38,689 nucleotides of DNA from Desulfocapsa sp. (GCA_029935315.1 JAOZKN010000012.1:1-38689), one strand, 5' to 3'. Shown: positions 24,705-32,944, numbered from the stretch's first letter. Program-made: numbers and translations. The notes: a model not told the origin generated them from the letters alone.

Positions 24705-25250
24705 ATGGTAGACTATTTAAGCAGATCAGAAAAAAAACGTATCTATAAGCAGGTAGGAGAACTGGCCAAGGAAGTTGCCGCTCTCTCAGATAAAGAGTTA
24801 AAAACATTTCCTGGCGGGCCGGTGATCCATGAAGAAATCATTGCCACAAGAGGACTCAAAGGGGGGGCTCTCAACCGCCAAGTCAAATATCTTGCCAAGG
24901 TATTACGTCAGGGGCCTCTGGAAGAAATGTATCTGTTCGTAACCAACAGAAAAGGCTCCCAGCTCCATTCAAAAAAACAGTTTCACACCGCCGAGCGAAT
25001 GAGGGACACCTTAATTAATGAAGCGATGGAGAGCCATCAGAAGTGTCTCAAGGAGCAGCGTGTTTTTGAACCGGGCTGGGACAGCTTTTATATCGCTGAT
25101 GCCATAGAGAATTACCCAAATCTTGTCGAATCTGAAATACGACAGTGCATCTATCAATATGTAACCACGCACAATAAACAACACTACCGAGAACTGTTTA
25201 GAATGATGAAATCAGCTGTGGAACGGAAAGAACGTCTACAAAAAAGCTAA
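24705..25250 (+). CDS. darP: DarP/YjgA (DUF615)-like ribosome assembly factor
   Basis: This 181-residue protein resembles E. coli YjgA, now DarP, which helps mature the 50S subunit. The match runs from SRSEKKRIYKQVGELAKEVAALSDKEL to YLAKVLRQGPLEEM and the helical FHTAERMRDTLINEAM, the same order as [22 protein letters not shown] and IGKMLRQRDVEPI in YjgA. The C-terminal third (RQCIYQYVTTHNKQHYRELFRMM) fits the family. The protein is entirely helical, basic and cytosolic. The ATG has only a weak ribosome site. Assigned by recalled motif order, not by alignment. Confidence 0.75.
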   Translation: MVDYLSRSEKKRIYKQVGELAKEVAALSDKELKTFPGGPVIHEEIIATRGLKGGALNRQVKYLAKVLRQGPLEEMYLFVTNRKGSQLHSKKQFHTAERMRDTLINEAMESHQKCLKEQRVFEPGWDSFYIADAIENYPNLVESEIRQCIYQYVTTHNKQHYRELFRMMKSAVERKERLQKS

Positions 25251-25269
25251 GGCAGGGGAGGGAAAAGCG

Positions 25270-25296
25270 ACTGCTCAGAATATGTTACTGAGCAGT
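25270..25296 (-). terminator. hairpin terminator after folE2
   Basis: ACTGCTCAG (25270-25278) and CTGAGCAGT (25288-25296) form a perfect 9-bp stem with a 9-base loop, seven bases past the folE2 stop (25303). On the minus strand it is followed by CGCTTTTCCC, a short U-rich tract. It could also stop the convergent darP transcript. Confidence 0.6.
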
Positions 25297-25302
25297 TAAC
25301 CC

Positions 25303-26040
25303 TTACCGTATTTCATTGGAATCGACATAGGCATACGCGCTATGTTTGTGGATGGATTCAAAGCTTTCAACGCTTGCAGAAAACCAGGTGATTTTGGGAT
25401 CCGCAAGGGCTGAAACTGCAACTTTTCGTACCACATCCTCGACAAACATGGGGTTGTTGTAGGCTTTTTCAGTTACATATTTTTCGTCGGGACGTTTCAG
25501 CAGTGCCCAGAGTTCACAGGATGCGGACTCTTCAATCATGCGAATCAGATCTTCAACCCAGATAAATTTTTTAAATTTTACATTGAGGGTGACTTCTGCA
25601 CGTTGATTATGCGCTCCTGCGGCGCTGATCTCTTTTGAACAGGGACAAAGTGTGGTAACAGGCACTGTTACGGTGAGGACAAAATCATTATCTGTCCCGA
25701 CCTCGCCAGTAAAGCTACAATCATATTCCATTAAACTGCGAGTACCGCTCACCGGTGCTTTTTTCTCGACAAAATAGGGGAAGGACATTTTAAGCCGGGC
25801 ACTTTCTGCCCGTAGATCCTCTTTTACCTCATTGAGCAGCTGGGGGAAGTTTGTCACACTCATTTCATCCATATACTTATTCAGGACGGTGGTGAAGGTG
25901 TCAACACAGGATTGTGAGTATTCACCGGGCAGACTAACCTGGAGACTCACCCTGGCAACACTGTTTTGCAGGCCGCCATTCTTCTCACGGATGCGTACCG
26001 GTATCTGAATATCCTGAATACCAACTGATTGTATCTTCAT
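25303..26040 (-). CDS. folE2: GTP cyclohydrolase FolE2 (type IB)
   Basis: FolE2 converts GTP to dihydroneopterin triphosphate, the first step of folate synthesis, and can use metals other than zinc. The 245-residue protein carries the metal-site motif TLCPCSKEIS (C132, C134) with GAHNQR (142-147), and the tail SFESIHKHSAYAY. Length is typical. It follows metF by 11 bases on the same strand, so the pair form a one-carbon/folate unit read from the promoter at 26987-27015. Confidence 0.93.
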   Translation of the reverse strand: MKIQSVGIQDIQIPVRIREKNGGLQNSVARVSLQVSLPGEYSQSCVDTFTTVLNKYMDEMSVTNFPQLLNEVKEDLRAESARLKMSFPYFVEKKAPVSGTRSLMEYDCSFTGEVGTDNDFVLTVTVPVTTLCPCSKEISAAGAHNQRAEVTLNVKFKKFIWVEDLIRMIEESASCELWALLKRPDEKYVTEKAYNNPMFVEDVVRKVAVSALADPKITWFSASVESFESIHKHSAYAYVDSNEIR

Positions 26041-26051
26041 AAGAACAGATT

Positions 26052-26939
26052 TTATCGCAGTTGACTGGAGTCTTTCACCCCAAGTGACTGGTAAATCTCC
26101 ATTGTTGCGGCAGAGGAGTTGAGAGTGAAAAACTGGATTCCGCGAACATCGTTATCAAGCAGATCTCTGATCTGCTCAGTTGCCCAGTGGATTCCTACTT
26201 TTTCAACGTAATCATCGTTTTCAGCACGGGAAACCGCTTTCAGCAGTCGTGCGGGAATTCTGGCGCCCGCTGCCAGTTCTGCAGTTCTTTGCAGTCCGCT
26301 TTTGGTATTTACCGGCATTATGCCTGCAATGTTTGGAACATGAATTCCGGCAAGTTCACAGCGTTCGCAATAGTCGTAAAAATCTCTATTTTCGAAAAAC
26401 AGCTGGGAGACAATGTAATCGGCTCCGGCATCTACTTTTTGTTTCAGGTATTCAATTTCCTGAAGTCTGTTTGGGGTTCCGGGATGCCCTTCAGGAAAAC
26501 CGGCAACACCAACACACATTTCGGGAAAATGCTTTTTTATATAGGAAACAAGATCTGCAGCATAGGCAAAGCCATCTTTGGGATGAATGAAATCTTCTTC
26601 ACCCTTTGGGGCATCGCCACGCAGTGCAAGAATATTTTGAATTCCGGCTTCCTGATATTTCTCAAGAATTGAATGCATTTCACTGCGACTGGATCCAACA
26701 CAGGTGAGATGAGAGACAACCGTCATGTCTGTTTGCTCTTTAATCCGAACCACCAAATCGTGTGTCCTGTCCCTGGTTGTTCCACCGGCACCGTAAGTAA
26801 CACTCACGTAGGAGGGGGCAAGAGGCATAAGATTGGCAATGGTCTGCAGGAGTTTGTCCGCAGCGGCATCTTCCTTGGGAGGGAAGAACTCAAAACTAAA
26901 GGTCGTCTTCTGACTTTTAAGCAGGTCTTTAACAAGCAT
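26052..26939 (-). CDS. metF: 5,10-methylenetetrahydrofolate reductase
   Basis: MetF is the flavoenzyme that reduces methylene-THF to methyl-THF for methionine synthesis and, in acetogenic-type pathways, C1 flow. From the ATG at 26939 the protein has 295 residues with the family hallmarks FSFEFFPPK (14-22), YVSVTYGAGG, HLTCVG, NILALRGDAP, GVAGFPEGHP and ADYIVSQLFFE. The frame is open further upstream to 27029, but the ATG at 26939 has AAGGA five bases ahead and gives the normal N-terminus. It is the first gene of the metF-folE2 unit. Confidence 0.95.
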   Translation of the reverse strand: MLVKDLLKSQKTTFSFEFFPPKEDAAADKLLQTIANLMPLAPSYVSVTYGAGGTTRDRTHDLVVRIKEQTDMTVVSHLTCVGSSRSEMHSILEKYQEAGIQNILALRGDAPKGEEDFIHPKDGFAYAADLVSYIKKHFPEMCVGVAGFPEGHPGTPNRLQEIEYLKQKVDAGADYIVSQLFFENRDFYDYCERCELAGIHVPNIAGIMPVNTKSGLQRTAELAAGARIPARLLKAVSRAENDDYVEKVGIHWATEQIRDLLDNDVRGIQFFTLNSSAATMEIYQSLGVKDSSQLR

Positions 26940-26944
26940 ATGGA

Positions 26945-26949
26945 TCCTT
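26945..26949 (-). promoter_or_regulatory. ribosome binding site fixing the metF start
   Basis: AAGGA on the minus strand, five bases before the ATG at 26939; the upstream in-frame ATG at 27029 has no such site. Confidence 0.65.
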
Positions 26950-26986
26950 ATGGCAATAATTTGTACTGTTTTTTTTAAGACTGCAA

Positions 26987-27015
26987 TATGTACACTTTTT
27001 TGGGTTCTTTCACAA
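26987..27015 (-). promoter_or_regulatory. candidate promoter of metF-folE2
   Basis: On the minus strand, TTGTGA (27015-27010) and TACATA (26992-26987) are separated by 17 bases. The predicted start near 26980 leaves a leader of about 40 bases. It overlaps the 5' end of the longer metF frame, which is another reason to reject that start. Confidence 0.5.
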
Positions 27016-27059
27016 CATACAAATGGCATGGAGCTGTGCTCTGAGAATCATTCTGCGAT

Positions 27060-27075
27060 CTTTTCATGTGAAAAG
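27060..27075. repeat. palindromic site CTTTTCA-TG-TGAAAAG
   Basis: Perfect 7-bp arms around TG in the divergent region between metF and the S4-domain gene. Its right arm overlaps the only plausible -35 (TGTGAA, 27067-27072) for a TAAAAT box at 27090-27095 reading toward the purine genes. Repressor binding is inferred from position alone. Confidence 0.4.
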
Positions 27076-27140
27076 TTTAATAAAAAGTGTAAAATGCCTC
27101 GTTCACTCAGATGTGTTTACAGAAAAAGACATGGATTCAG

Positions 27141-27533
27141 ATGGTTAATCAGGAACTACACGTACGTATTGACAAATGGCTTTGGGCCGCACGATTTTTT
27201 AAAACAAGAAGTCTTGCATCCAGGGCAGTTTCAGGCGGTAAGGTGACCATCAATGGACAACGTGTAAAATCTGCCAAAACTGTAGTTCTGGATAATATAA
27301 TAACTATTCGTAAAGGACAGGTTGAACAAACTGTCACGGTGCTGGGCCTTGCTGAAAAAAGAGGCCCAGCAAAAATAGCCCAAACACTGTATGAGGAATC
27401 TGCAGAATCTATAATGCAAAGAGAAGCTGACAGGCAGGAACGATCGCTCTTTTTTGCCGGACAGCAGATGCCTGCCAAAAGACCTGGCAAGAAAGATCGT
27501 CGTAAAATAAGAGAATTTATCCGAAAAACATAA
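27141..27533 (+). CDS. hslR: S4-domain RNA-binding protein, Hsp15-like
   Basis: Hsp15 binds free 50S subunits carrying nascent chains after heat stress. From the ATG at 27141 the protein has 130 residues. The S4 fold is visible as [36 protein letters not shown] (about 8-43), with the conserved [15 protein letters not shown] basic tail ([18 protein letters not shown]) follows. An in-frame ATG ten codons upstream is possible but less like the family. The gene lies 25 bases before purH and is probably co-transcribed with the purine genes. Confidence 0.85.
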   Translation: MVNQELHVRIDKWLWAARFFKTRSLASRAVSGGKVTINGQRVKSAKTVVLDNIITIRKGQVEQTVTVLGLAEKRGPAKIAQTLYEESAESIMQREADRQERSLFFAGQQMPAKRPGKKDRRKIREFIRKT

Positions 27534-27558
27534 AACATATAATGAAGAGGTAGGTACA

Positions 27559-28173
27559 ATGGCTAAAATTGAAAGGGCTTTAATCAGCCTTACTGATAAA
27601 TCCGGAATTGAGGATTTCGCCCGGGCGCTTTCTGATCTTGGTGTTGAAATTCTTTCCACCGGTGGTACTGCTGCCAAAATGAGAGAAGGTGGTATCGAAG
27701 TGATGGATGTCTCCGAATTCACCGGCTTTCCTGAAATGCTTGATGGCCGGGTGAAGACTCTGCATCCTAAAGTACACGGTGGTATTCTCAATCAGCGGGC
27801 AAACCCCGATCACCAGAAGCAGTGCGCTGAAAATGGTCTGAAAAATATCGATCTTATCGCCGTGAATCTTTACGCTTTTGAAAAAACCGTAGCCGATCCT
27901 GACTGCAGTCTTGGTGATGCCATAGAGAATATTGATATCGGTGGCCCAACCTTGCTTCGTGCCTCTGCAAAAAACTTTCATGACGTTACCGTTATCGTTG
28001 ATCCTGCCGATTACCCCCAGGTTTTAAAAGAGATGAAAGAGACAGGAAATACGACCCTTAAAACCAGATTTCGTCTGGCAGCAAAAGTATTTGCACTGAC
28101 TTCTACCTACGATACCACCATATCCAACTGGCTCGAGAAGGTGGACGTGGAAAGTAACGACTACTTTAAATAG
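27559..28173 (+). CDS. purH: stand-alone IMP cyclohydrolase (PurH N-terminal domain)
   Basis: This protein closes the ring of FAICAR to IMP, the last purine step. The 204 residues correspond to the N-terminal MGS-like domain of bifunctional PurH, with [17 protein letters not shown] (32-38), [16 protein letters not shown] (K66) and [15 protein letters not shown]. The AICAR transformylase domain (about 320 residues) is absent. The stop at 28173 is followed immediately by purN, so this is not a frameshift within the window: no transformylase-like sequence follows. A separate transformylase (or PurP) must exist elsewhere. AGAGGTAGG upstream of the ATG gives a plausible ribosome site. Confidence 0.93.
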   Translation: MAKIERALISLTDKSGIEDFARALSDLGVEILSTGGTAAKMREGGIEVMDVSEFTGFPEMLDGRVKTLHPKVHGGILNQRANPDHQKQCAENGLKNIDLIAVNLYAFEKTVADPDCSLGDAIENIDIGGPTLLRASAKNFHDVTVIVDPADYPQVLKEMKETGNTTLKTRFRLAAKVFALTSTYDTTISNWLEKVDVESNDYFK

Positions 28174-28186
28174 GGAGAATTTCAGG

Positions 28187-28768
28187 ATGCTTAAGATGGC
28201 GGTTCTTCTTTCCGGCAGCGGACGGACACTTGACAATTTTCATGAACGCATTGAGCAGGGGAGTCTTCATGCCAGCATTAAGGTTGTTGTTTCCAACGTG
28301 GACGATGCCCTTGGACTCAGTAAAGCTGAAAAATACGGGTATCCCGCATTCCATGCTGAAAACAACGACGATATCAACACGATTCTCAAACAATATGACC
28401 TCGATATTATTGTCCTTGCAGGTTTTCTGAAGCTATACACACCGCCATCAGCCCTTACAAAAGCAGTTCTGAATATTCATCCCTCCTTAATTCCAGCTTT
28501 TTGCGGTGACGGCTTTTATGGATCTATTGTCCATAAGGCTGTGAAAAAACGAGGCTGCCTGATAAGCGGCTGTACTGTGCATTTTGCCAATGAAGTGTAC
28601 GATGAAGGCCCTATTATTCATCAACAAAGTGTCGCCCTTGATTACGATGACAATCATCATGTTATTGGCGATAAGGTTTTTGCCGCTGAATGTGAAGCCT
28701 TTCCCGAAGCAATTAACAGGGTGGATGCCAAAGGGATTGATTTCTTTTGGCACAGAAGTGAGGGCTGA
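28187..28768 (+). CDS. purN: PurN-type phosphoribosylglycinamide formyltransferase
   Basis: This 193-residue formyltransferase-fold protein likely formylates GAR with 10-formyl-THF. The catalytic set is present: NIHPSLIPAF (Asn and His), GCTVHFANE and DEGPIIHQ with the catalytic Asp. The phosphate loop reads SGSGRTLDNF instead of the E. coli-type SGNGSNLQA, so the Ser-Asn pair is Arg-Thr; this GRTL variant occurs in a recognisable PurN subgroup. It is 13 bases after purH and two bases before pyrR, in one operon. GAR as substrate is inferred from family and context. Confidence 0.88.
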   Translation: MLKMAVLLSGSGRTLDNFHERIEQGSLHASIKVVVSNVDDALGLSKAEKYGYPAFHAENNDDINTILKQYDLDIIVLAGFLKLYTPPSALTKAVLNIHPSLIPAFCGDGFYGSIVHKAVKKRGCLISGCTVHFANEVYDEGPIIHQQSVALDYDDNHHVIGDKVFAAECEAFPEAINRVDAKGIDFFWHRSEG

Positions 28769-28770
28769 GG

Positions 28771-29301
28771 ATGAAATCCAATACACTTTTAAACAGTGAT
28801 GAGATTCGTCTGGCTGTGAATCGCATCAGCCTGCAGGTGCTCGAGAAAAACCATACTCCTGACAATCTGGCAATTATTGGTATTCATACCTGCGGTGTAT
28901 TTCTTGCCCAGCGTATACGCAAGGTCATTGAGGAACAGACTTCTTTTGTCCTTCCTTACGGCAATCTTGATATCAACTTATATCGTGATGACTGGTCTTT
29001 AGTTACTCAAAATCCCGTGGTAAAAACCACCGATATAAGTTTCTCCGTGGAAAATAAGGACATCATCCTCGTAGATGACGTCCTCTTCAGTGGTCGTACC
29101 ATACGCGCCGCCATGGAGGCCTTGTTCGATTTTGGCCGTCCCCGCACCATACAATTGGCGATCCTTGTTGACAGAGGTGAGCGTGAGTTGCCTATCCAGG
29201 CAGATTACGTTGGCCTTACCACCACCGTCCGCTCAGATGAGCGAATACAGGTTATGCTCCAGGAACACGATGGAGAAGACAGAGTAATCTTACAAAGTTG
29301 A
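28771..29301 (+). CDS. pyrR: PyrR bifunctional regulator / uracil phosphoribosyltransferase
   Basis: In Gram-positive bacteria PyrR binds pyr leader RNA when UMP is high; it also has uracil phosphoribosyltransferase activity. The 176-residue protein has the PRPP loop ILVDDVLFSGRT (99-110), GRPRTIQLAILVDRGERELPI and IIGIHTCGVFLA, all diagnostic. No pyrimidine synthesis gene and no PyrR-binding leader is evident next to it, so it may serve mainly as a salvage enzyme here or act in trans. It starts two bases after the purN stop and U32 follows after four bases. Confidence 0.92.
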   Translation: MKSNTLLNSDEIRLAVNRISLQVLEKNHTPDNLAIIGIHTCGVFLAQRIRKVIEEQTSFVLPYGNLDINLYRDDWSLVTQNPVVKTTDISFSVENKDIILVDDVLFSGRTIRAAMEALFDFGRPRTIQLAILVDRGERELPIQADYVGLTTTVRSDERIQVMLQEHDGEDRVILQS

Positions 29302-29305
29302 ATCT

Positions 29306-31498
29306 ATGGAATTATTAGCCCCAGCTGGAAACACCGAAAACTTTATTGCTGCCATGGAGGCAGGTGCGGATGCCGTGTATGTTGGCGCACCTTCTATGAA
29401 TGCCAGGAATCTTGCCCGTGATCTGCGCATGGAAGAGATTTTTGCCATGGTGGATTACTGCCATAGAAACGGCAAAAAAATCTATCTCGCTGCCAACAGT
29501 CTGATCAGAGAGCAGGATCTTTCCCATTCCATCAAAACCCTGGCGACTCTGGAATCTCTCGAAACCGATGGGCTGATTGTTCAGGATCTTGGTCTGGTTC
29601 GGCTTATCCGTACATATTTTCCAGATATTCCCTTACATGCCTCGACTCTTCTCTCTGCCAATAATTCCATGGCTCTTCACGGTTTCAAGGAACTTGGATT
29701 TGAACGAGTCGTTCTTGCCCGCGAGTTAACCCTTAAAGAAATTGAAACCATCTCACAACAGTCAGATATTGAAATAGAGGTTTTTGTACACGGAGCCATG
29801 TGCTTCTCCTATTCCGGTCTCTGCCTCTTCTCTTCTTTTCTGGGTGGCAAAAGTGGTTTGCGTGGCAAATGTGTGCAGCCTTGCAGGCGTCATTACAGTT
29901 ACAGTGACCATGGAAAAGGGAAAAACAAAGCAGCTAAAGGGAAGTATCTTTTTTCAATGAACGATCTTTCCGGGCTTGCTGTCGTTCCAGAGCTGCGAAA
30001 GGCAGGGGTGACCTCATTAAAAATTGAAGGACGATTGCGTTCAGCAACCTATGTTTCCCATATTGTCCAGGCCTACCGAATGGTTATGGATGCGGAACCT
30101 GCAGAATTTCAAACTGTTCTTGCAGAAGCAGAAAAGTTGAAAGATTTTGCCATGGGTCGCAACACCTCTTCCGGCTACTTTCTTTCTCCCCAGCCAGTAG
30201 ATGCTATCACTCCCCATCACTCCGGTAATATGGGAGATTTTCTTGGCCGCCTGGGTGGGGCAAAACCATTCGAGGACAGACTTTATGCCAGACTGACTTT
30301 AAAGACAGCTCTTGGTGAAGGAGACAGGTTGCGTTTGCATGCAGAACCATCAGGAGAGCGACTTGCCTTTACTGTAAAAGAATTGCGTATGGATAATATG
30401 CAGGTCCAGCAAGCGGAAGCTGGCAGCAAGGTGCAGATTCTTGTCCCTGACTGGGAGCATCTTTTTCATTCAAAGCGTATAGATGTCTATCGTGTTGATG
30501 TGAAGAAAGCGGCCAGGGCGAAACCTACAAAGTTACTCGCACTGGAGGCCTGTAAAAAATCATTACGTACAATAGAGCAAAATAATAGCGCTTTTATCGA
30601 GGAGGTTCTCTCTGACGCTGTTGTACCTTTTGAAGATGGTGAGCTCACTGAGATGCGAGCAAAGCGTCCGGTACTCGGCAAAAAAGGAGGGAAGAGCGGG
30701 AAGAAGAACAAGTTCCCCCTTGAATTCTGGCTGCGAACAGATTCTGCCAGGATTTTACTAGGCAAGCTCCCCTTTGTACCCGATCGTTTTTTGTTACCAA
30801 TTACCAGGGAAAACCTTTCACAAACAGGGCAGTTAAAAAAGTATCTGGGCAAACGGATGCGTGATCTTACCTGGTGCCTGCCTGCAATTGTCTTTGAAAC
30901 AGAGCAGGTACGTCTCAAAAAGCAGATCAACCAGCTTGTCAGGGCAGGTTTTAGAAGCTTTCAAATAGGACATATCACCCAGTTTACTCTTTTCGGCAAA
31001 GAACGTGTCTTTCTTTCATCGGACTACACCGTAAGCCTGCTCAACAGTCAGGCGACCAGGTTAATGGAGGAGGGGGGCATGGAGTATGCACAGCTTTCAA
31101 TTGAAAGTGACAGGAGAATAGTCTCAGAACTTATTGCGAGAAACCGAAAGAGACATAATAACGTCAAGCTCGGTCTCACTGTATATGGTGCACCGGCACT
31201 ATTCACTGCACGCCTTGCGCCTGAGCATTTTAATTATAATAAAACAATAAATAGTCCGAAGCAGGAGCAATTTAGCCTGATTAAAAAAGATAATATTACA
31301 GCGACAGTACCTGTTCGCCCTTTTTCACTGCTTCCGTATTTGCACGATCTGAAGGCAGTGGGGCTTGATTATGCTGTGGTTGATCTGAGCAATATGACTG
31401 CGGGTAAAAAACAATTGGAGGAACTGGCGGGAAGACTTTCAGGGAGTGGTAAATTCTCAAAACTCCCAACCTTTAATTACCTTGGCACGCTGGAATAA
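29306..31498 (+). CDS. U32-family peptidase-like protein (RNA hydroxylation type)
   Basis: This 730-residue protein has the U32 N-terminal TIM-barrel domain (MELLAPAGNTENFIAAMEAGADAVYVG) and the signature EVFVHGAMCFSYSGLCLFSS with GLRGKCVQPCRR (about 156-195), whose cysteines probably hold an iron-sulfur cluster. The C-terminal half (about 300-700), with a basic Lys/Gly-rich linker near 455-470, matches the large U32 proteins such as RlhA, needed for 5-hydroxycytidine in 23S rRNA, more than short YegQ types. The exact substrate is not readable. It ends the purH-purN-pyrR unit, and a convergent hairpin follows at once. Confidence 0.88.
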   Translation: MELLAPAGNTENFIAAMEAGADAVYVGAPSMNARNLARDLRMEEIFAMVDYCHRNGKKIYLAANSLIREQDLSHSIKTLATLESLETDGLIVQDLGLVRLIRTYFPDIPLHASTLLSANNSMALHGFKELGFERVVLARELTLKEIETISQQSDIEIEVFVHGAMCFSYSGLCLFSSFLGGKSGLRGKCVQPCRRHYSYSDHGKGKNKAAKGKYLFSMNDLSGLAVVPELRKAGVTSLKIEGRLRSATYVSHIVQAYRMVMDAEPAEFQTVLAEAEKLKDFAMGRNTSSGYFLSPQPVDAITPHHSGNMGDFLGRLGGAKPFEDRLYARLTLKTALGEGDRLRLHAEPSGERLAFTVKELRMDNMQVQQAEAGSKVQILVPDWEHLFHSKRIDVYRVDVKKAARAKPTKLLALEACKKSLRTIEQNNSAFIEEVLSDAVVPFEDGELTEMRAKRPVLGKKGGKSGKKNKFPLEFWLRTDSARILLGKLPFVPDRFLLPITRENLSQTGQLKKYLGKRMRDLTWCLPAIVFETEQVRLKKQINQLVRAGFRSFQIGHITQFTLFGKERVFLSSDYTVSLLNSQATRLMEEGGMEYAQLSIESDRRIVSELIARNRKRHNNVKLGLTVYGAPALFTARLAPEHFNYNKTINSPKQEQFSLIKKDNITATVPVRPFSLLPYLHDLKAVGLDYAVVDLSNMTAGKKQLEELAGRLSGSGKFSKLPTFNYLGTLE

Positions 31499-31505
31499 AC
31501 TAGTT

Positions 31506-31548
31506 AGTGTCTGTCCATTAATGAGTATTTTTGCTATGGACAGGCACT
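31506..31548. terminator. hairpin between convergent genes
   Basis: AGTGTCTGTCCAT (31506-31518) pairs with ATGGACAGGCACT (31536-31548), 13 bp with one G-T wobble and a 17-base loop. It lies directly after the U32 stop and overlaps the stop codon of the convergent cyclic-nucleotide-fold gene. TTGCTTTT follows on the plus strand, so it may stop both transcripts. Confidence 0.55.
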
Positions 31549-32644
31549 AGTTGCTTTTCGCTCTCCCTTCATCAAGACGTCGCATACCTTCCATTAGCAG
31601 TTTCATAAAATAGCCAATTTCCGGAACTTCAAAATCTTCCGTGGGTATTCCGGGTGTAAACCTGAACCGACCTTCCTGTTCTTTCAGGATCTCATAGAAC
31701 GCTGTTTCACCAATATGGGTATCATACTTTGCCTTAATCAGTGAACCTTGTCTAAAAGAAAAACGGGCGGTTCCTTTCTGTAAATGGTTAATTGTCAAGA
31801 TACCGGTCTTATTGTTCATATTAAGGGTCTGAAAGAGGGCTTCCGCAGGGATTTCTGCAAGATTTCCTATCATTCCCGAGGAGAGATCTTTGCCGCGGAT
31901 GGTGTTGGAGGTTGTCAGACGCTTTGCCAGCAGGCGAGTGAAATAGAGCTGAACAGCTGGATATTGTTCAAGAATTTGCTGGAAGTTTTTTCTGTCAATA
32001 TAAAGAATTGATGACGGCTCCTGCACCTGAATGGTTGCTCCCACACAATCATTACAGATCAGGCTCATTTCCCCAAACACATCGCCTTTCGACAGGCTTG
32101 AGATAGACATGCCACGGTCATTAATAACGTTAACAGACCCGCTGACGATAATGTAAAAATTACCACCAGGGTCACCTTTACGTATGACGATATCGCCTTT
32201 GTCAAGCTTGTTCACTTTGAAAAAGTTAACAACCTTTTCCAGGTTGTTTGCATCTATATTTTTAAAAAAGGCAAAATCAGAAAGGAGGTGAATCATGGAG
32301 CTCAGTTCATTGGAGAAACCATCCTCGGCAGCATCCTCGGCAAGTATCAGCTCTTTTTTATATTCAAGCCGGAGAGACCCTGTACAACCACTGCAACTGA
32401 CCATGCAGACGGGAATTTTATCTGCGCGTTCATACTGGACAATGATTCTTGTAAGATCACCATTTAAGATTTTACATTTTTCTTTTTCTACGGGTGAGTG
32501 AATAATGGCAGTGACAACAAAGGTGTTCTCTTCATTGGAGTTCATCGCAATGGTAATACCCATCACTGAAAAAGCATCCCCAAAAGAATAGAGAGGACAT
32601 TTTGTAGTTTCAGAAACTGTAAAGACCGCCTTAGGGAAAGCCAT
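31547..32644 (-). CDS. cyclic-nucleotide-fold / DUF4388 protein
   Basis: This 365-residue protein has three parts. Residues 1-105 are an unassigned N-terminal domain with three clustered cysteines (CMVSCSGC). Residues about 120-235 form a cNMP-binding fold, with the phosphate cassette GDVFGEMSLICNDCVGAT. The C-terminus (about 255-345) is a DUF4388 domain (MIGNLAEIPAEALFQTLNMNNKTGILTI), common in deltaproteobacterial signalling proteins. The cassette lacks the Arg that contacts the cyclic phosphate (RxAT is VGAT), so it may not bind cAMP. No DNA-binding helix-turn-helix is present. No ribosome site is clear at the start. Confidence 0.83.
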   Translation of the reverse strand: MAFPKAVFTVSETTKCPLYSFGDAFSVMGITIAMNSNEENTFVVTAIIHSPVEKEKCKILNGDLTRIIVQYERADKIPVCMVSCSGCTGSLRLEYKKELILAEDAAEDGFSNELSSMIHLLSDFAFFKNIDANNLEKVVNFFKVNKLDKGDIVIRKGDPGGNFYIIVSGSVNVINDRGMSISSLSKGDVFGEMSLICNDCVGATIQVQEPSSILYIDRKNFQQILEQYPAVQLYFTRLLAKRLTTSNTIRGKDLSSGMIGNLAEIPAEALFQTLNMNNKTGILTINHLQKGTARFSFRQGSLIKAKYDTHIGETAFYEILKEQEGRFRFTPGIPTEDFEVPEIGYFMKLLMEGMRRLDEGRAKSN

Positions 32645-32845
32645 AGCAGAACCAATGTTAGAAAAAGATGAAACCCTTCAAGATATTAATACATAACTTA
32701 AGTAGAATATATCGACAAAGTGGTATAAGTCAAATTTAAAGTTAGCTGCCTGTCATGAAATTAGACAAAATAGCATCCATTACTTTCTCTTAAAAATTAA
32801 TATGTAGTTGCTAACATGGATTCTGCAAAGAATTTGTGAAATCTA

Positions 32846-32874
32846 TTGACTTTACTCCATGGTCCGATTAAAAA
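32846..32874 (+). promoter_or_regulatory. candidate rpsT promoter
   Basis: TTGACT (32846-32851) is followed after 17 bases by TAAAAA (32869-32874). The -35 is near consensus; the -10 is weak, and a better TATACT at 32875-32880 would need a 23-base spacer. Confidence 0.4.
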
Positions 32875-32928
32875 TATACTCCTTTTTGTTATCGATACTT
32901 ACAATTAGGGTAAAGTATAAAATAATTT

Positions 32929-32944
32929 CCGGTCTTTTGACCGG
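32929..32944 (+). promoter_or_regulatory. hairpin in the rpsT leader
   Basis: CCGGTC and GACCGG form a perfect 6-bp GC-rich stem with a TTTT loop, 25 bases before the Shine-Dalgarno sequence AGGAGG (32970-32975) of rpsT. No U-tract follows. S20 is known to autoregulate its translation in E. coli, so a regulatory role is possible. Confidence 0.45.

Noticed and set aside
27231-27791. 186-codon frame antisense to the S4-domain gene and purH
   Set aside because: It spans two well-supported genes and their boundary and has no domain signature.
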